The position numbers and the translations under genes are program-made. The notes beneath the pieces are model-generated. The model made no database searches, had not been told where the DNA came from, and was given only the letters and a program-made list of their open reading frames with translations. From JBBRDU01 sp038203615 (GTDB lineage: Bacteria > Verrucomicrobiota > Verrucomicrobiia > Chthoniobacterales > UBA10450), in NCBI GenBank assembly GCA_038203615.1, contig JBBRDU010000006.1, forward strand, positions 1-64,000: DNA of 64,000 nucleotides. The letters run 5' to 3'. This document shows positions 42,354 to 51,501 of the stretch, one piece after another (the stretch's first letter is position 1; each line of letters starts with the position of its first letter).

Positions 42354-44279
42354 GTGAAGCGGGGCGTATTTCTTTTATGGACAGGGTCGCTCATCCCGCT
42401 CCTTTCCCTCGCACAACAGCCCCGTTCGACCCCGGCGCACTTTTTTGAGGTCGATCGCAGCCACTTGCCGCCCGCTCTGCAAAAGGTTCCGCTGGAGCAT
42501 CTTTCGTCCGGCGCTCTCATGCTGTTGGATCGACAGGGGAATTTGGTCAAGCCGCCTCCGCTTTCCGCGTCTCGCCCCGCCGCCGTCGTGGACGCGGCGC
42601 AGGTCGAAGTGCCTCTCGATCCGAGGGTTGGCTCCAACCTGCGTCTCGGCGATGATCCCGCCGCGCTGCCGTCCAACATGAGGGCGCAGGCGGAACCGCA
42701 CATCGCGCGTTCGCCGGTGAACCCCGATTTTCTGGCGGCCACGTTTCAGGAAGGAAGATTCACCGACGGGGGCGCGGTCGATTGCGGTTATTCCATCAGC
42801 AGCGATGGCGGTCTAACCTGGAGCCGTGCTTTGATTCCGAATCTGACGCAAACGACCGGCGGCCCGTATTATCGCGACACCGATCCGGTGGCGAGGATCG
42901 ATTTGAACGGCTACGTGTATCTGAATACGGAGGGTGCGACCGACGTTAACTTCAACACGGGGATTGTCCTGGTGAGCCGTTCCATCGACGGAGGCGCGAC
43001 CTTCGGTGCACCGGTCGTGGTGTATCAGCCTGCGAGCAGCAGCGTTTTCCCGGACAAGAATTGGCTGGCCATCAACACCTTTGCCGGGACGAGCACAGTG
43101 GGACGCATGGTGGTGACTTTCACCAGGTTCTCCGGTAGCGCTTCGCCCATTGTTCGTTCCTACAGCGACAACGGCGGCGCGACCTGGAGTCAAATCGCGT
43201 ACATCCATTCGACGAGCACGAGCGCGCAGGGATCGCAGCCCGTGTTTCTGCCCAATGGAAAACTGGTGATCGTCTATTTCAATTTCGGCAATAGCAGTCT
43301 CGATTTGGTCAATTCCGACGATGGTGGTGCGACTTTCGGCAGCCGGAAACTCGTTACGGCGGTAAATCAATACGACGAACCGTCCATTCGCACGGGCAGC
43401 TTTCTGCCCTCGGCCGTGGCCGATCGTACGAACAACAATCTGTATGTCGTTTATCAGGCGCGCCTGTTAGGCAACCCGAGAATCGCTTTCACGAAATCCA
43501 CCGACGGCGGGACAACCTGGACCTCGCCCATCGCCATCAGCGACAATCCTCCGAGCTCTGGCGTGTTCAATCCTGTGATTGCGGTCTCGCCGAACGGCCA
43601 AACTTTAACAGCCTCTTTCTACGATCATCGTAATAACCCCGGCTCCAATACGCTGGTCGACTTGTATCTCGCCCAATCGTTCGATGGCGGCGCCACCTGG
43701 CAGCCCAACATTCGGGTCACTTCTGTCTCGACCGACGCATCGCTCGCTCCTCTCACGTCTTCCGGCTATATGCTCGGCGATTATCAGGGCATCGCGGAGT
43801 CGATTAATGCCAGCGTGCCGGCGATCCCGGTCTGGATTGATACGCGCACGGGTAATCCCGACCCGTTCATCGCACGGATCGGAATTGCGCCACAGCTCAA
43901 TTTTGCCAGTTGGCAGGCGGCTCGGTTATCGTTAGGCGATATTTCGAATCCGGCGCGGGGCGGCCTCAATGGCGACGCCGACCTCGACGGGAAACGCAAC
44001 CTGCTGGAATACAGCATGGGCACGCCTCCGAGGCAGGCGGACACAGTGGGCGTGACCATCGAACAAGTCGGAATGGTTTTCAGTATCACGTATCCGCGAT
44101 TAAAGGCCGCGACGGACGTGAGCTTACACGCCTTTCGCTCGACGGATCTGGCTGGTTGGACAAATGCCGGCGTGACCGAAACCATGGTGTCCGACGACGG
44201 CACCATGCAAATCTGGCGCGCCTCCACTGCGGCTGCCTTCCCGGCGACGTTCTTTCGGCTGCAAGCCACGCAGCCGTAA
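42354..44279 (+). CDS. Secreted BNR-repeat (sialidase-fold) protein
   Basis: 641 residues from a GTG at 42354, chosen because it gives a signal peptide (KRGVFLLWTGSLIPLLSLAQ). The central 450 residues hold at least six BNR/Asp-box motifs, S-x-D-x-G-x-T-W/F: SSDGGLTWS, SIDGGATFG, SDNGGATWS, SDDGGATFG, STDGGTTWT and SFDGGATWQ, which shape a six-bladed beta-propeller as in sialidases. I do not see the sialidase arginine triad clearly, so an exo-sialidase call would be too strong. The C-terminal 110 residues resemble the short LEYSMGT...R-ST-L-W domain common in Verrucomicrobia secreted proteins. Confidence 0.8.
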   Translation: MKRGVFLLWTGSLIPLLSLAQQPRSTPAHFFEVDRSHLPPALQKVPLEHLSSGALMLLDRQGNLVKPPPLSASRPAAVVDAAQVEVPLDPRVGSNLRLGDDPAALPSNMRAQAEPHIARSPVNPDFLAATFQEGRFTDGGAVDCGYSISSDGGLTWSRALIPNLTQTTGGPYYRDTDPVARIDLNGYVYLNTEGATDVNFNTGIVLVSRSIDGGATFGAPVVVYQPASSSVFPDKNWLAINTFAGTSTVGRMVVTFTRFSGSASPIVRSYSDNGGATWSQIAYIHSTSTSAQGSQPVFLPNGKLVIVYFNFGNSSLDLVNSDDGGATFGSRKLVTAVNQYDEPSIRTGSFLPSAVADRTNNNLYVVYQARLLGNPRIAFTKSTDGGTTWTSPIAISDNPPSSGVFNPVIAVSPNGQTLTASFYDHRNNPGSNTLVDLYLAQSFDGGATWQPNIRVTSVSTDASLAPLTSSGYMLGDYQGIAESINASVPAIPVWIDTRTGNPDPFIARIGIAPQLNFASWQAARLSLGDISNPARGGLNGDADLDGKRNLLEYSMGTPPRQADTVGVTIEQVGMVFSITYPRLKAATDVSLHAFRSTDLAGWTNAGVTETMVSDDGTMQIWRASTAAAFPATFFRLQATQP

Positions 44280-44587
44280 TGGCCTCGTCGCACGTCGTCG
44301 TCGTATCTGGGAACATGCGTGTCAAAGCAGGGTAGGGACGCCGCACAGTTTACCCGCCGTGGCGGGCGGCGTCCACTCCGCGGACCAACCACTCGATTCG
44401 AACCGGACGCCTCGGAGAGACGTCCCTACCTGGCGAGAGCCTGTCGGGGCGTGAGCGCACAAAGACGCGACGACCCGCCGTCGCGCTGCTATGGCGTGGC
44501 AGGCAGAGCGCCGTGGCTACAAGGGGATAGCTGTAGGGGAAGCTGCCAGCTTCCCTCGGGAAGGCAGCGCCTTCCCCTCATCCCTCG
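44280..44587. repeat. Repeat-filled gap
   Basis: Contains GGAGAGACGTCCCTACC, ACGACCCGCCGTCGCGCTGCTATGG, GGCAGAGCGCCGTGGCTAC and TGTAGGGGAAGCTGCCAGCTTCCC, each a palindrome or half-palindrome that recurs elsewhere in the window. No gene. Confidence 0.65.
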
Positions 44588-46399
44588 TCACTTGTCACTC
44601 AGCACTTTCTGAATCGAACCCGGATCATCCAGCAGAATCCATTCGATCACGGATAAGGGCAGGCTGCCGTTCTTGATCAAATCGTCGTGAAACTGGCCGA
44701 GTCGAAAATTTTCGCCCTGCTTGTCCTTGTAGCGTCCGAGCAGATTCATGATCTGCCATTTGCCGATGATGTAGCTGATTTTTTGATGGGGCGATGACGC
44801 CGCCCCGGCCGCTTCACCCTCGGCCGCTTCGCGATCCAGGCCCCCCGCCTCCATGAAATAATTGACCGCCTGTTCGAAAGTCCACCGACCCGTGTGCAGG
44901 TTCACGTCCACCCCGATGCGCGCGCCGCGGTAACGCGAGAGCCGCAGAATCTGTCCCTGCGCGGCGGAGTTATCCGGATACAAACCCGTGCGCATCAACA
45001 TCTCTTCTCCGTACAAGGCCCAGCCCTCCACGAAAACGCCATCCTGATTTTGCCGGCGAATTTCATCCGACAAGTGATTGGCGATGGAGAGCTGCATGAA
45101 GTGACCGGGAATTCCCTCGTGTCCCAGGATAGGGCGGGGATCTTCGATGGCCGCGCGAATGTAAAAGTTTTTCGACTGCGGATTATAGGTGGGGATAAAA
45201 AAGAATCCGACCGGATCCTTGTCATAAACTCCGGGTGGATTCATGAAACCACCGGGGCTGGTCGGCTTGAAGGCCTCCGGCAGTTGCCGAATCTCGAAGC
45301 GCCCAAGGTAATCTGGAATCGTCACCAGATGATGTTCTTTCAGGAATGTGATCATTTCCTGTTCGCGACTCTCGTAGGCTTTGAGGAAGGAAGCCTGGTC
45401 GGGCGGGATATGACTGGAGCGCGCCGGATCGGGGTCCGCCATTTTAGGATCTTTCAGTAATGCTTCCAGCGCGCGATAGCGTGTATTCTCGACGCGCCCG
45501 ATCATCTCCACTTCGGACGCATTCAAGGGGAGCAGCAGAACGTGCTTGAGATAATAGTTGTAGTTCGCTTCGCCCATGGGCGCGAAGTCCACCATTTGAG
45601 GCAGCCGCTTCTCGAGTTCATCGGCATAGCCGTGCAAGGCGACGAGCGCTTCGTCCCGCGCTTTGATCAGCGCGTCGTGCTCATTCGGGGCCAGCCCTAC
45701 ATCGAGCGCCATGAGGCTCCCGGTCAGCAACGGATCGATCGCGCGGGCCGATTGCATGGCCAGCTGTGCGTAGAGTTTGACCGGGCTTTGCAGATTGCTC
45801 AGGCCCTGCTTGAGCAGCGCCGGCATCTGTTGCAACCGCGCGGTCGCGGCCCGGGCGCGGTTGGCCGGTGTGTCGTATTCTTTTTTCAGCAACGAAAAGA
45901 TGCCGCTGACGCATTCACTCACGTAGACCTGCGGATTGGTGTGTTCGAACTTGAGCACGCGGCTGCCAAAATCGGCGCCTTCCAGCTGGGCGCGGAAGAG
46001 AATCCAGTCGATGCGCTGGTCTTTGGACCAGTTCTCCGTGTGCATGGCGCGAACTTTTTCGAGCAGGGCATGCTCATGCTGGGCCCGTTCATCCATTTTC
46101 GCCGGCGCATAATCCGTCAGCCGATTGTCCCAGGTGTGCAGTCCGGATTCGCTGCTCGCCACCGGATTGTTCTCGTTCCGCCACGCGTAATACTCCTTGG
46201 CGATTTTGGAGAGCGCCGCCGGAGCCATGACGTCGTCGCTCGATTTCGTGATCAAGGCCTTGTTCGCCAGGTCGTTATCGCGACCGTTGCCCGAACCGGT
46301 CAGGGGTGGCGGGCTGCCACCCGGGCGCGTCTGAGCCAGAGCCGGGAAGAAAGCGATCGTGCTAAAAAAGAGGCTGAGTAAAAAAGTGATGATTCTCAC
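44588..46399 (-). CDS. DUF885-family putative metallopeptidase
   Basis: 603 residues with a signal peptide (FLLSLFFSTIAFFPALA). The family zinc-like motif is ILGHEGIPGHFMQLSIANH (HExxxGH), and VEGWALYGEEMLM follows as the downstream Glu-containing helix. Other DUF885 marks are YYAWRNENNP near the start, RYRGARIGVDVNLH and PHQKISYIIGK. The proteins are thought to be exported M32-like peptidases, but biochemical proof is thin. Length is usual. Confidence 0.85.
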   Translation of the reverse strand: MRIITFLLSLFFSTIAFFPALAQTRPGGSPPPLTGSGNGRDNDLANKALITKSSDDVMAPAALSKIAKEYYAWRNENNPVASSESGLHTWDNRLTDYAPAKMDERAQHEHALLEKVRAMHTENWSKDQRIDWILFRAQLEGADFGSRVLKFEHTNPQVYVSECVSGIFSLLKKEYDTPANRARAATARLQQMPALLKQGLSNLQSPVKLYAQLAMQSARAIDPLLTGSLMALDVGLAPNEHDALIKARDEALVALHGYADELEKRLPQMVDFAPMGEANYNYYLKHVLLLPLNASEVEMIGRVENTRYRALEALLKDPKMADPDPARSSHIPPDQASFLKAYESREQEMITFLKEHHLVTIPDYLGRFEIRQLPEAFKPTSPGGFMNPPGVYDKDPVGFFFIPTYNPQSKNFYIRAAIEDPRPILGHEGIPGHFMQLSIANHLSDEIRRQNQDGVFVEGWALYGEEMLMRTGLYPDNSAAQGQILRLSRYRGARIGVDVNLHTGRWTFEQAVNYFMEAGGLDREAAEGEAAGAASSPHQKISYIIGKWQIMNLLGRYKDKQGENFRLGQFHDDLIKNGSLPLSVIEWILLDDPGSIQKVLSDK

Positions 46400-46470
46400 G
46401 GGCCCGAGTGTAGTAGCTTGGCGGCAATGAGAAAGCGCAAACGGTGCCTGCTTTATCCCATTAAAGTAAT

Positions 46471-47169
46471 GTGAAGACGCTCGGCATGATTGGCGGGTTA
46501 GGCCCGGAAAGCACGGTCGAGTATTACCTCGCGATCATCGCCCTTTATCGGGAACGCCTTGGCGATGGCAGTTATCCGCAATTCATCGTCAACAGCATTG
46601 ATCTGAGGAAAGGAATCGATTTGATCACTGCGAACGACTTGGCCGGGGCGGCCGCGTATCTGGTGGAAGAAATCCAAAAGCTGGCCCGCGCCGGCGCGGA
46701 GTTCGGCCTGATCGCCGCCAACACGCCCCATATCGTGTTCGACGAGGTGGCCTCAGCGTCGCCCATCCCGCTCATCAGCATCGTGGCGACGGCTGTCGAA
46801 TCGGTGAGGGAGCGCGGTTGGACCCGGCCGGCTTTGTTCGGGACGAAGTTCACCATGCACGGATCGTTTTATTCCGATCTCTTTTCCCGGGCCGGGATCG
46901 AACTCGTGATTCCACCGTCGGGCGCGGCCGATTATATCCACGAAAAATACATGAACGAGCTGGTGCTCGGAAGATTTTTGCCCGGGACGCGGGCCGGGTT
47001 GCTCGAGATTGTCGATCAGATGCGCGAGAACAGCCGGATCGACGCGGTCATCCTGGCCGGGACGGAGCTGCCCTTGATCCTGCGCGAATCCGCGCATAAC
47101 GGCATTCCGTTTCTGGACACGATGCGGGTCCACGCCGAAGCGGCCGTGGCGCAGATGCTGGCGGGGTGA
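46471..47169 (+). CDS. Aspartate/glutamate racemase homologue without catalytic cysteines
   Basis: 232 residues. MIGGLGPESTVEYYLAI is the classic N-terminus of the Asp/Glu racemase superfamily. The two positions that normally carry the catalytic cysteines read IAANTPH (Ala83 in place of Cys in ACNT) and LAGTELPL (Gly197 in place of Cys in GCTE). I find no cysteine in the whole protein. So it either uses a different chemistry, binds a ligand without racemising, or belongs to a subfamily defined by this change. No partner genes suggest the substrate. The start codon is GTG at 46471. Confidence 0.8.
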   Translation: MKTLGMIGGLGPESTVEYYLAIIALYRERLGDGSYPQFIVNSIDLRKGIDLITANDLAGAAAYLVEEIQKLARAGAEFGLIAANTPHIVFDEVASASPIPLISIVATAVESVRERGWTRPALFGTKFTMHGSFYSDLFSRAGIELVIPPSGAADYIHEKYMNELVLGRFLPGTRAGLLEIVDQMRENSRIDAVILAGTELPLILRESAHNGIPFLDTMRVHAEAAVAQMLAG

Positions 47170-47404
47170 TTTTGGGGGTAATACGAGCGCCGCGGCACGG
47201 TGGATCGGGCTCTCCGAGCACGATGCTAAACCCGGAGCGGCAATGCCGCTCATTTGAAGCGCCGCCGGCGCTCCCCATTAGCAAGACCCTCGGAACGGTC
47301 GTTCCACCACTCTAAACCCGATCTACCGGCATTCACTTTCCCCAAAAAATCTCGACGGCTTGCAAATAGCGGCTTTACCATCTGAGCGATCCGTGGAGGT
47401 GCCT
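47170..47404. repeat. Repeat-containing gap
   Basis: Contains AACCCGGAGCGGCAATGCCGCT and ACCCTCGGAACGGTCGTTCCACC; the latter also occurs near 30945 beside the RAYT array. GGAGG at 47396 is the ribosome binding site of the next, interrupted gene. Confidence 0.6.
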
Positions 47405-47920
47405 ATGAAAATTCGTTATCCGTTTCTTATTCTTGTCCTGATCGGCTCGGCCGCGTAACTGCTGGGCGACGAGACCCGGGCAAAAGTCGAACAGAACCCG
47501 GCCTTCGAGAAAATGAAAAGTCTGGCTGGGAAATGGGAGGGCTCCGCCATGGAAAATGGCAAGGCGATGCCGACGAATGCCCGTTTTCAGCTGATCTCCG
47601 ACGGATCCGCGTTGATGGCCTGGCTCAACGAAAGCATTGCCGACGAAATGGTCACGATGTTTCACATGGACGGGAAGGGCCTGATGGCGACGCATTATTG
47701 CGCGGCGCATAATCAGCCGCCCCTGGTGCTCGTCTCCGGCGGCGATCCGGATAAGCTCGTCTTCAAATTCAAGGATGGCACCAATATCGCGCCCGGCGCC
47801 GGTCACATGCACCAGGTGACTTTCCTGATCAACGCCCCGGATCGTCACGCGGAAGACTGGGTCTATATAGATAAAGGCAAGGAAACGACCGCGCACTTCG
47901 ACTTTAAACGCAAGCCCTAG
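47405..47920 (+). pseudogene. DUF1579-like secreted protein interrupted by an in-frame TAA
   Basis: A GGAGG-preceded ATG at 47405 opens MKIRYPFLILVLIGSAA, a good signal peptide, then TAA at 47456-47458, and the same frame continues with LLGDETRAKVEQNPAFEKMKSLAGKWEG to 47920. The mature part (MKSLAGKWEGSAMENGKAM, SLMAWL, FHMDGKGLMATHYC, LVFKFKDG) looks like a lipocalin-type domain that binds a small hydrophobic ligand. A single base change made the stop. Translation from the internal ATG at 47513 would give a cytoplasmic protein without the export signal. Either a young pseudogene, a sequencing error or read-through. Confidence 0.75.
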
Positions 47921-48301
47921 GAGGAGGGGATGAATGAGGAAAGCAGGAAATGAGGAATGGGATTTTGCGGTTTTCTGATTCTCCTGGTTCCTTTTTTCCT
48001 GATTAGAAATTGCCCACTCTTTTCTTTATCTGAGCCGTTGTCGGTGTGATCGGCGGTTCTGATCTTTTTCGCCACAGATTGCCACAGATATTCACAGATC
48101 AGAGGAGGGCTCCCACCTCTCTGTCTCCGCTACCCGTCGCGGCTTTGCTGTCTATGTCGCTCATGCCATTCGCTCCATTCATCGGTGGCTCGCTCATCTT
48201 TCATTCTCCCGGCTTCCTGTCCGCCACCGGACCGACTCGCTGCGGCGAGCTTTCCTGATTAAATATTCCCCGGTTCCCGGTCTCGCTTCCCTTTGATCAA
48301 C
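47921..48301. other. Noncoding, low-complexity repeats
   Basis: No convincing gene in 380 bp. It holds a purine-rich GAGGAAAGCAGGAAATGAGG run, CACAGATTGCCACAGATATTC text, and a segment CTTCCTGTCCGCCACCGGAC...GCTGCGGCGAGC (about 48210-48260) that is almost repeated at 49912-49962. Confidence 0.6.
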
Positions 48302-48880
48302 ATGAGAAAAGAAGACAGGCCGATCTTTCTCGCCTTGGCCATCTGGCTTGCCCTGGCCATCGTTTTTGCGCGAGCTCGCTGGTTCGGTCACGCCAGTGCG
48401 CCGGTCGTTGCCTTGACCGTCTGGATTCTGGCCACGCTGGTTTTGCTGGCTTGGTGGAAGGTGCCGTTTGTGCGTGCCTGGGTGGGTGATCTGCCTTTGC
48501 CGTTCCTGATCGGTCTGCATCTCACGCGCTTCGTCGGATTCTATTTTCTTCTTCTTTGCAAGAACGGCGTGCTGCCGGAGGCCTTCGCCCTGCCCGCCGG
48601 GATCGGCGATATTCTGGTGGCGGCCGGCGCGGTCGTTCTCCTGGTCATCCCGCAGTTCGTTCGATCCCGGCGCATCGTGCTTGCCTGGAATCTGATTGGT
48701 CTGCTCGATATCGTATTCGTAATTTCCAGCGCGCTCCGTCTCGGGCTGCACGACTGGACCGCGATGTCGCCTCTGCGCGAGTTACCGTTGAGCTTGCTCC
48801 CTACTTTTCTGGTGCCGCTCATCATCGTTTCGCATTTCCTCATCTTGGTGCGGCTGCGGGAGGCGCGTTTCCCCGCCTGA
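48302..48880 (+). CDS. Membrane protein with about five or six helices
   Basis: 192 residues from the ATG at 48302 (MRKEDRPIF). Hydrophobic helices: FLALAIWLALAIVFA, VVALTVWILATLVLLAWW, LTRFVGFYFLLLC, DILVAAGAVVLLVIPQFV, VLAWNLIGLLDIVFVISSAL and FLVPLIIVSHFLILV. No catalytic motif recognised. It is followed at 108 bp by a small secreted protein gene. Confidence 0.7.
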   Translation: MRKEDRPIFLALAIWLALAIVFARARWFGHASAPVVALTVWILATLVLLAWWKVPFVRAWVGDLPLPFLIGLHLTRFVGFYFLLLCKNGVLPEAFALPAGIGDILVAAGAVVLLVIPQFVRSRRIVLAWNLIGLLDIVFVISSALRLGLHDWTAMSPLRELPLSLLPTFLVPLIIVSHFLILVRLREARFPA

Positions 48881-48987
48881 AAGGTGGTGTTTCTCGGTGG
48901 AGTTCTCTTTGGCCTTACATGCAGGGGCTGCGCGTCTTGCTGAAGAAGGTGTTGACGAAAAGTGGAAATTTGGGCTCGATGGGAGCC

Positions 48988-49452
48988 ATGAAGACGAAAA
49001 CTATTGGATTGACTCTGGCGCTTTCCCTTTTGGCGGGGGCAGCGTGTTTCGCGGCGGACCCGCAAATGGGCACTTGGAAATTGAACGAGGCCAAATCGAA
49101 GCTTCCTCGCGAGATGCCGAAGAATCACACGGTGGTCTATGCCGTCGCCGGCAATAAAATGAAGGTGACGGTGGACGGCACCCTCCCGGACGGGAAGCCG
49201 ACCCATAACGACTGGACAGGCAAGTTCGACGGGAAATACTATCCCGTCACCGGCGATCCGACCTCGGACGCGCGCGCCTACAAGAAGGTGAATGCCAACA
49301 CCCTGGAACTAATGGTCAAGAAGGGCGGGAAGGTGACCAGCACCGGTCGGATTGTAGTGTCGGCCGACGGGAAGTCGCGCACCATCAACGTGAGTGGCAC
49401 CGATGCAAAAGGAAAGAAGTTCAAAAGCATGGGAGTCTACGACAAGCAATAG
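48988..49452 (+). CDS. Small secreted protein
   Basis: 154 residues from the ATG at 48988, with GGGAG just upstream. The signal peptide is KTIGLTLALSLLAGAACFA. The mature part starts MGTWKLNEAKSKLP, a pattern seen in many short periplasmic proteins of Acidobacteria and Verrucomicrobia, and is beta-rich and lysine-rich (SGTDAKGKKFKSMGVYDKQ). Function unknown. A strong terminator follows. Confidence 0.78.
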   Translation: MKTKTIGLTLALSLLAGAACFAADPQMGTWKLNEAKSKLPREMPKNHTVVYAVAGNKMKVTVDGTLPDGKPTHNDWTGKFDGKYYPVTGDPTSDARAYKKVNANTLELMVKKGGKVTSTGRIVVSADGKSRTINVSGTDAKGKKFKSMGVYDKQ

Positions 49453-49474
49453 CAGAACGAATCATTAAGCTTCA

Positions 49475-49518
49475 CAAGCAGCCGTCACGCCTCACCGCGT
49501 GGCGGCTGCTTGTTTTTT
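49475..49518 (+). terminator. Rho-independent terminator
   Basis: CAAGCAGCCGTCACGC faces GCGTGGCGGCTGCTTG across a six-base loop, followed by TTTTTT. It ends the small secreted-protein transcript. Confidence 0.9.
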
Positions 49519-50182
49519 GCTCCAGAGAGCGCCGCCTAACTGACAAATTTTGACCACGGATGGCACGGATAACACGGATGGGGGAGGCAGGGGGCGGGGG
49601 AGGATTGACTGGGATCGGCGAGTTCCAAGTCGCCGGACTTTTAAGTCTTTATGCTTCTGATTTCTTATCCGCGAAATCCGCGGTTAAATCTTCGCCGAAA
49701 TCCGCTGCTTGCTCGCCATGGCGCGAAATCCGCGGTGACAAAGGACACGGAGGAATTGCGGATTGCGCAAGAGAGTCAGTCAGCCGCCTACGCCAAAGCG
49801 ACGGCGAACCAGGGGATTTGCCAGATTTTTTTGGACCCATTTTTAATCCTGTAAATCTCTCCGCGGTGAGTCCGTCCCTCGGCGGACCTGTTCATCCTGT
49901 CGGATTTCCTGGCTTTCTGTCCGCCACCGGACGGACTCGCTGCGGCGAGCTTTTCTGATTCAACACTTTTTCATCTGCGAAATCTGCGAGAAATCTGCGT
50001 CATCTGCGGTCCGTTCTGATGGTGCTTCATCGGTCGTAGACCGCGGCGCGAAGCTTTATCACCGTCCGATTTATCGAATGCGTGTTGACTTTGTGCGCTT
50101 CTGTTGCAAGTAGCCGCGATCTTTGATTCCAGCAGAGCTGGATGAACGGCGGTAAGGACCCAAATCCAGTTTCGATAAAAAA
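49519..50182. other. Noncoding stretch with dispersed repeats
   Basis: No gene seen in 660 bp. It contains CACGGATGGCACGGATAAC- and CGCGAAATCCGCGGTTAAAT-type text that recurs at 51310-51440, and the CTGTCCGCCACCGGAC element that recurs at 48210. The promoter of the collagen-like gene should be near the right end. Confidence 0.6.
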
Positions 50183-51172
50183 ATGAAATCCTCCCTCCCA
50201 TCCATTTCACTCGCTGCTTCTCTCGGCTTCCTCGCGCTAACATTAGCCACCGCGCAAGCTCAAGGCACCGACCGCCGTGGCCGTCCCCACGTCGACCCAA
50301 CCCCGGTCGTTGGTCCGACCGGGCCAACTGGTCCAACCGGCGCAACGGGTTCGACCGGACCTGCTGGGGCAACCGGCAACAATGGAGCGACTGGTCCGAC
50401 CGGAACGGCTGGGGCGCCTGGGGCCACTGGCGGGACGGGGGTAACTGGCGCGACCGGGGCAACAGGGGCAACGGGGATCGCCGGAGTAGCCGGGGCGACT
50501 GGCGCAACTGGGGTGCCGGGAAGTAACGGAAACACCGGTCCTACCGGGCCCGAAGTTTCTTCCGCACTAGCTTATGTCTACAACACCGCTGCTGAAGTCG
50601 TCGCCGGTAATGGCTCTGTTTCGTTCGGCAACAGCGGACCGGCTCGGAACATAACAATCACTGGATCGACCAGTTTAGCGTTAGCCATGGACGGAACCTA
50701 CCTTCTTGAATTTCATGTTCGCGGCAATTCGGGGAATTCAGGCGCAATTGTGTTTCAACTCGACGCCAATGGTATCCAAATCCCGGGATCTCAATACTCC
50801 AGCCAGCTTCCGCCGGTTTCGTTTGCCGCTCCCAGTTCGCCCAATGCGGCGGCCTCCTCCAACAGTTCCACTGTGGCGGTCAACGGCATGGTCACTGCGG
50901 AACTGGCGGTTGGCACGATTATCAGTCTACAAAATGCCACTCCCCTGGCCGCAGCCGTCTCGCTTCCCGGTGATGTAAACAATCCCGTCAACGCTTCCTT
51001 GCGGATCGAGCGAATCGGGCCCTTGGTCGGAGCGACCGGCATGACTGGTCCGACCGGGCCGACTGGTATTACCGGCCCAACCGGCCCAACGGGTTGCCTG
51101 GCTTCGGGCGCCCCCTGTGGTTATAGCGGGCAGTGTTGTTCCGGGCTTTGCAGCAGTGGCGTCTGCCAATAA
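50183..51172 (+). CDS. Secreted collagen-like protein with a six-cysteine knottin-like tail
   Basis: 329 residues. A signal peptide (SLAASLGFLALTLATAQAQ) is followed by about 27 G-x-T/A/P triplets (GPTGPTGPTGATGSTGPAG...), a collagen triple-helix segment. Then comes a beta-rich domain of about 150 residues (ALAYVYNTAAEVVAGNGSVSF to NPVNASLRIERIG) like the BclA/TNF-type trimer caps of bacterial collagens. A second short collagen run follows, and the last 25 residues contain the only cysteines, spaced C-x6-C-x5-CC-x3-C-x4-C, the inhibitor-cystine-knot pattern. Probably a surface filament or adhesin. Confidence 0.85.
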   Translation: MKSSLPSISLAASLGFLALTLATAQAQGTDRRGRPHVDPTPVVGPTGPTGPTGATGSTGPAGATGNNGATGPTGTAGAPGATGGTGVTGATGATGATGIAGVAGATGATGVPGSNGNTGPTGPEVSSALAYVYNTAAEVVAGNGSVSFGNSGPARNITITGSTSLALAMDGTYLLEFHVRGNSGNSGAIVFQLDANGIQIPGSQYSSQLPPVSFAAPSSPNAAASSNSSTVAVNGMVTAELAVGTIISLQNATPLAAAVSLPGDVNNPVNASLRIERIGPLVGATGMTGPTGPTGITGPTGPTGCLASGAPCGYSGQCCSGLCSSGVCQ

Positions 51173-51501
51173 CGCAGGTTGGTTAACGAGACGGCGACCG
51201 GAACAACGGAGCCGTAGCCATGGGCAAATAATTGCGATTGGATTAGCCTTCGGAGCAGCCCGTTTCCAAATAACGATCCGTAAAGCGGATGCGGCCTAAC
51301 AAGCAGCCGCCGCGGAAAATTTTGACCGCGGATTACACGGCACGGATCAGGAACAGAAATCCAGATTCGTATTTTTTTATATCTGCGCAATCCGCATCAT
51401 CCGCGGTTTAATCTTGCCGAAATCCGCAGCCTGTCCGCAGTTGCAGATTATCTGCGGCCCATTCTGACGCGGCACTTCACACGAGCGTGACTGATGGTAG
51501 A
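51173..51501. other. Noncoding gap with dispersed repeats
   Basis: No gene seen in about 330 bp. AACAAGCAGCCGCCGCGG echoes the terminator at 49475, and the GACCGCGGATTACACGG and CGCAATCCGCATCATCCGCGG text repeats the 49550-49700 segment. Confidence 0.6.

Noticed and set aside
48046..48258. 70-codon ORF in a gap
   Set aside because: Composed of low-complexity repeat text shared with 49912-49962; no start signal.
50260..50535. Valine/proline-repeat ORF antisense to the collagen-like gene
   Set aside because: Complement of the GxT triplet codons.
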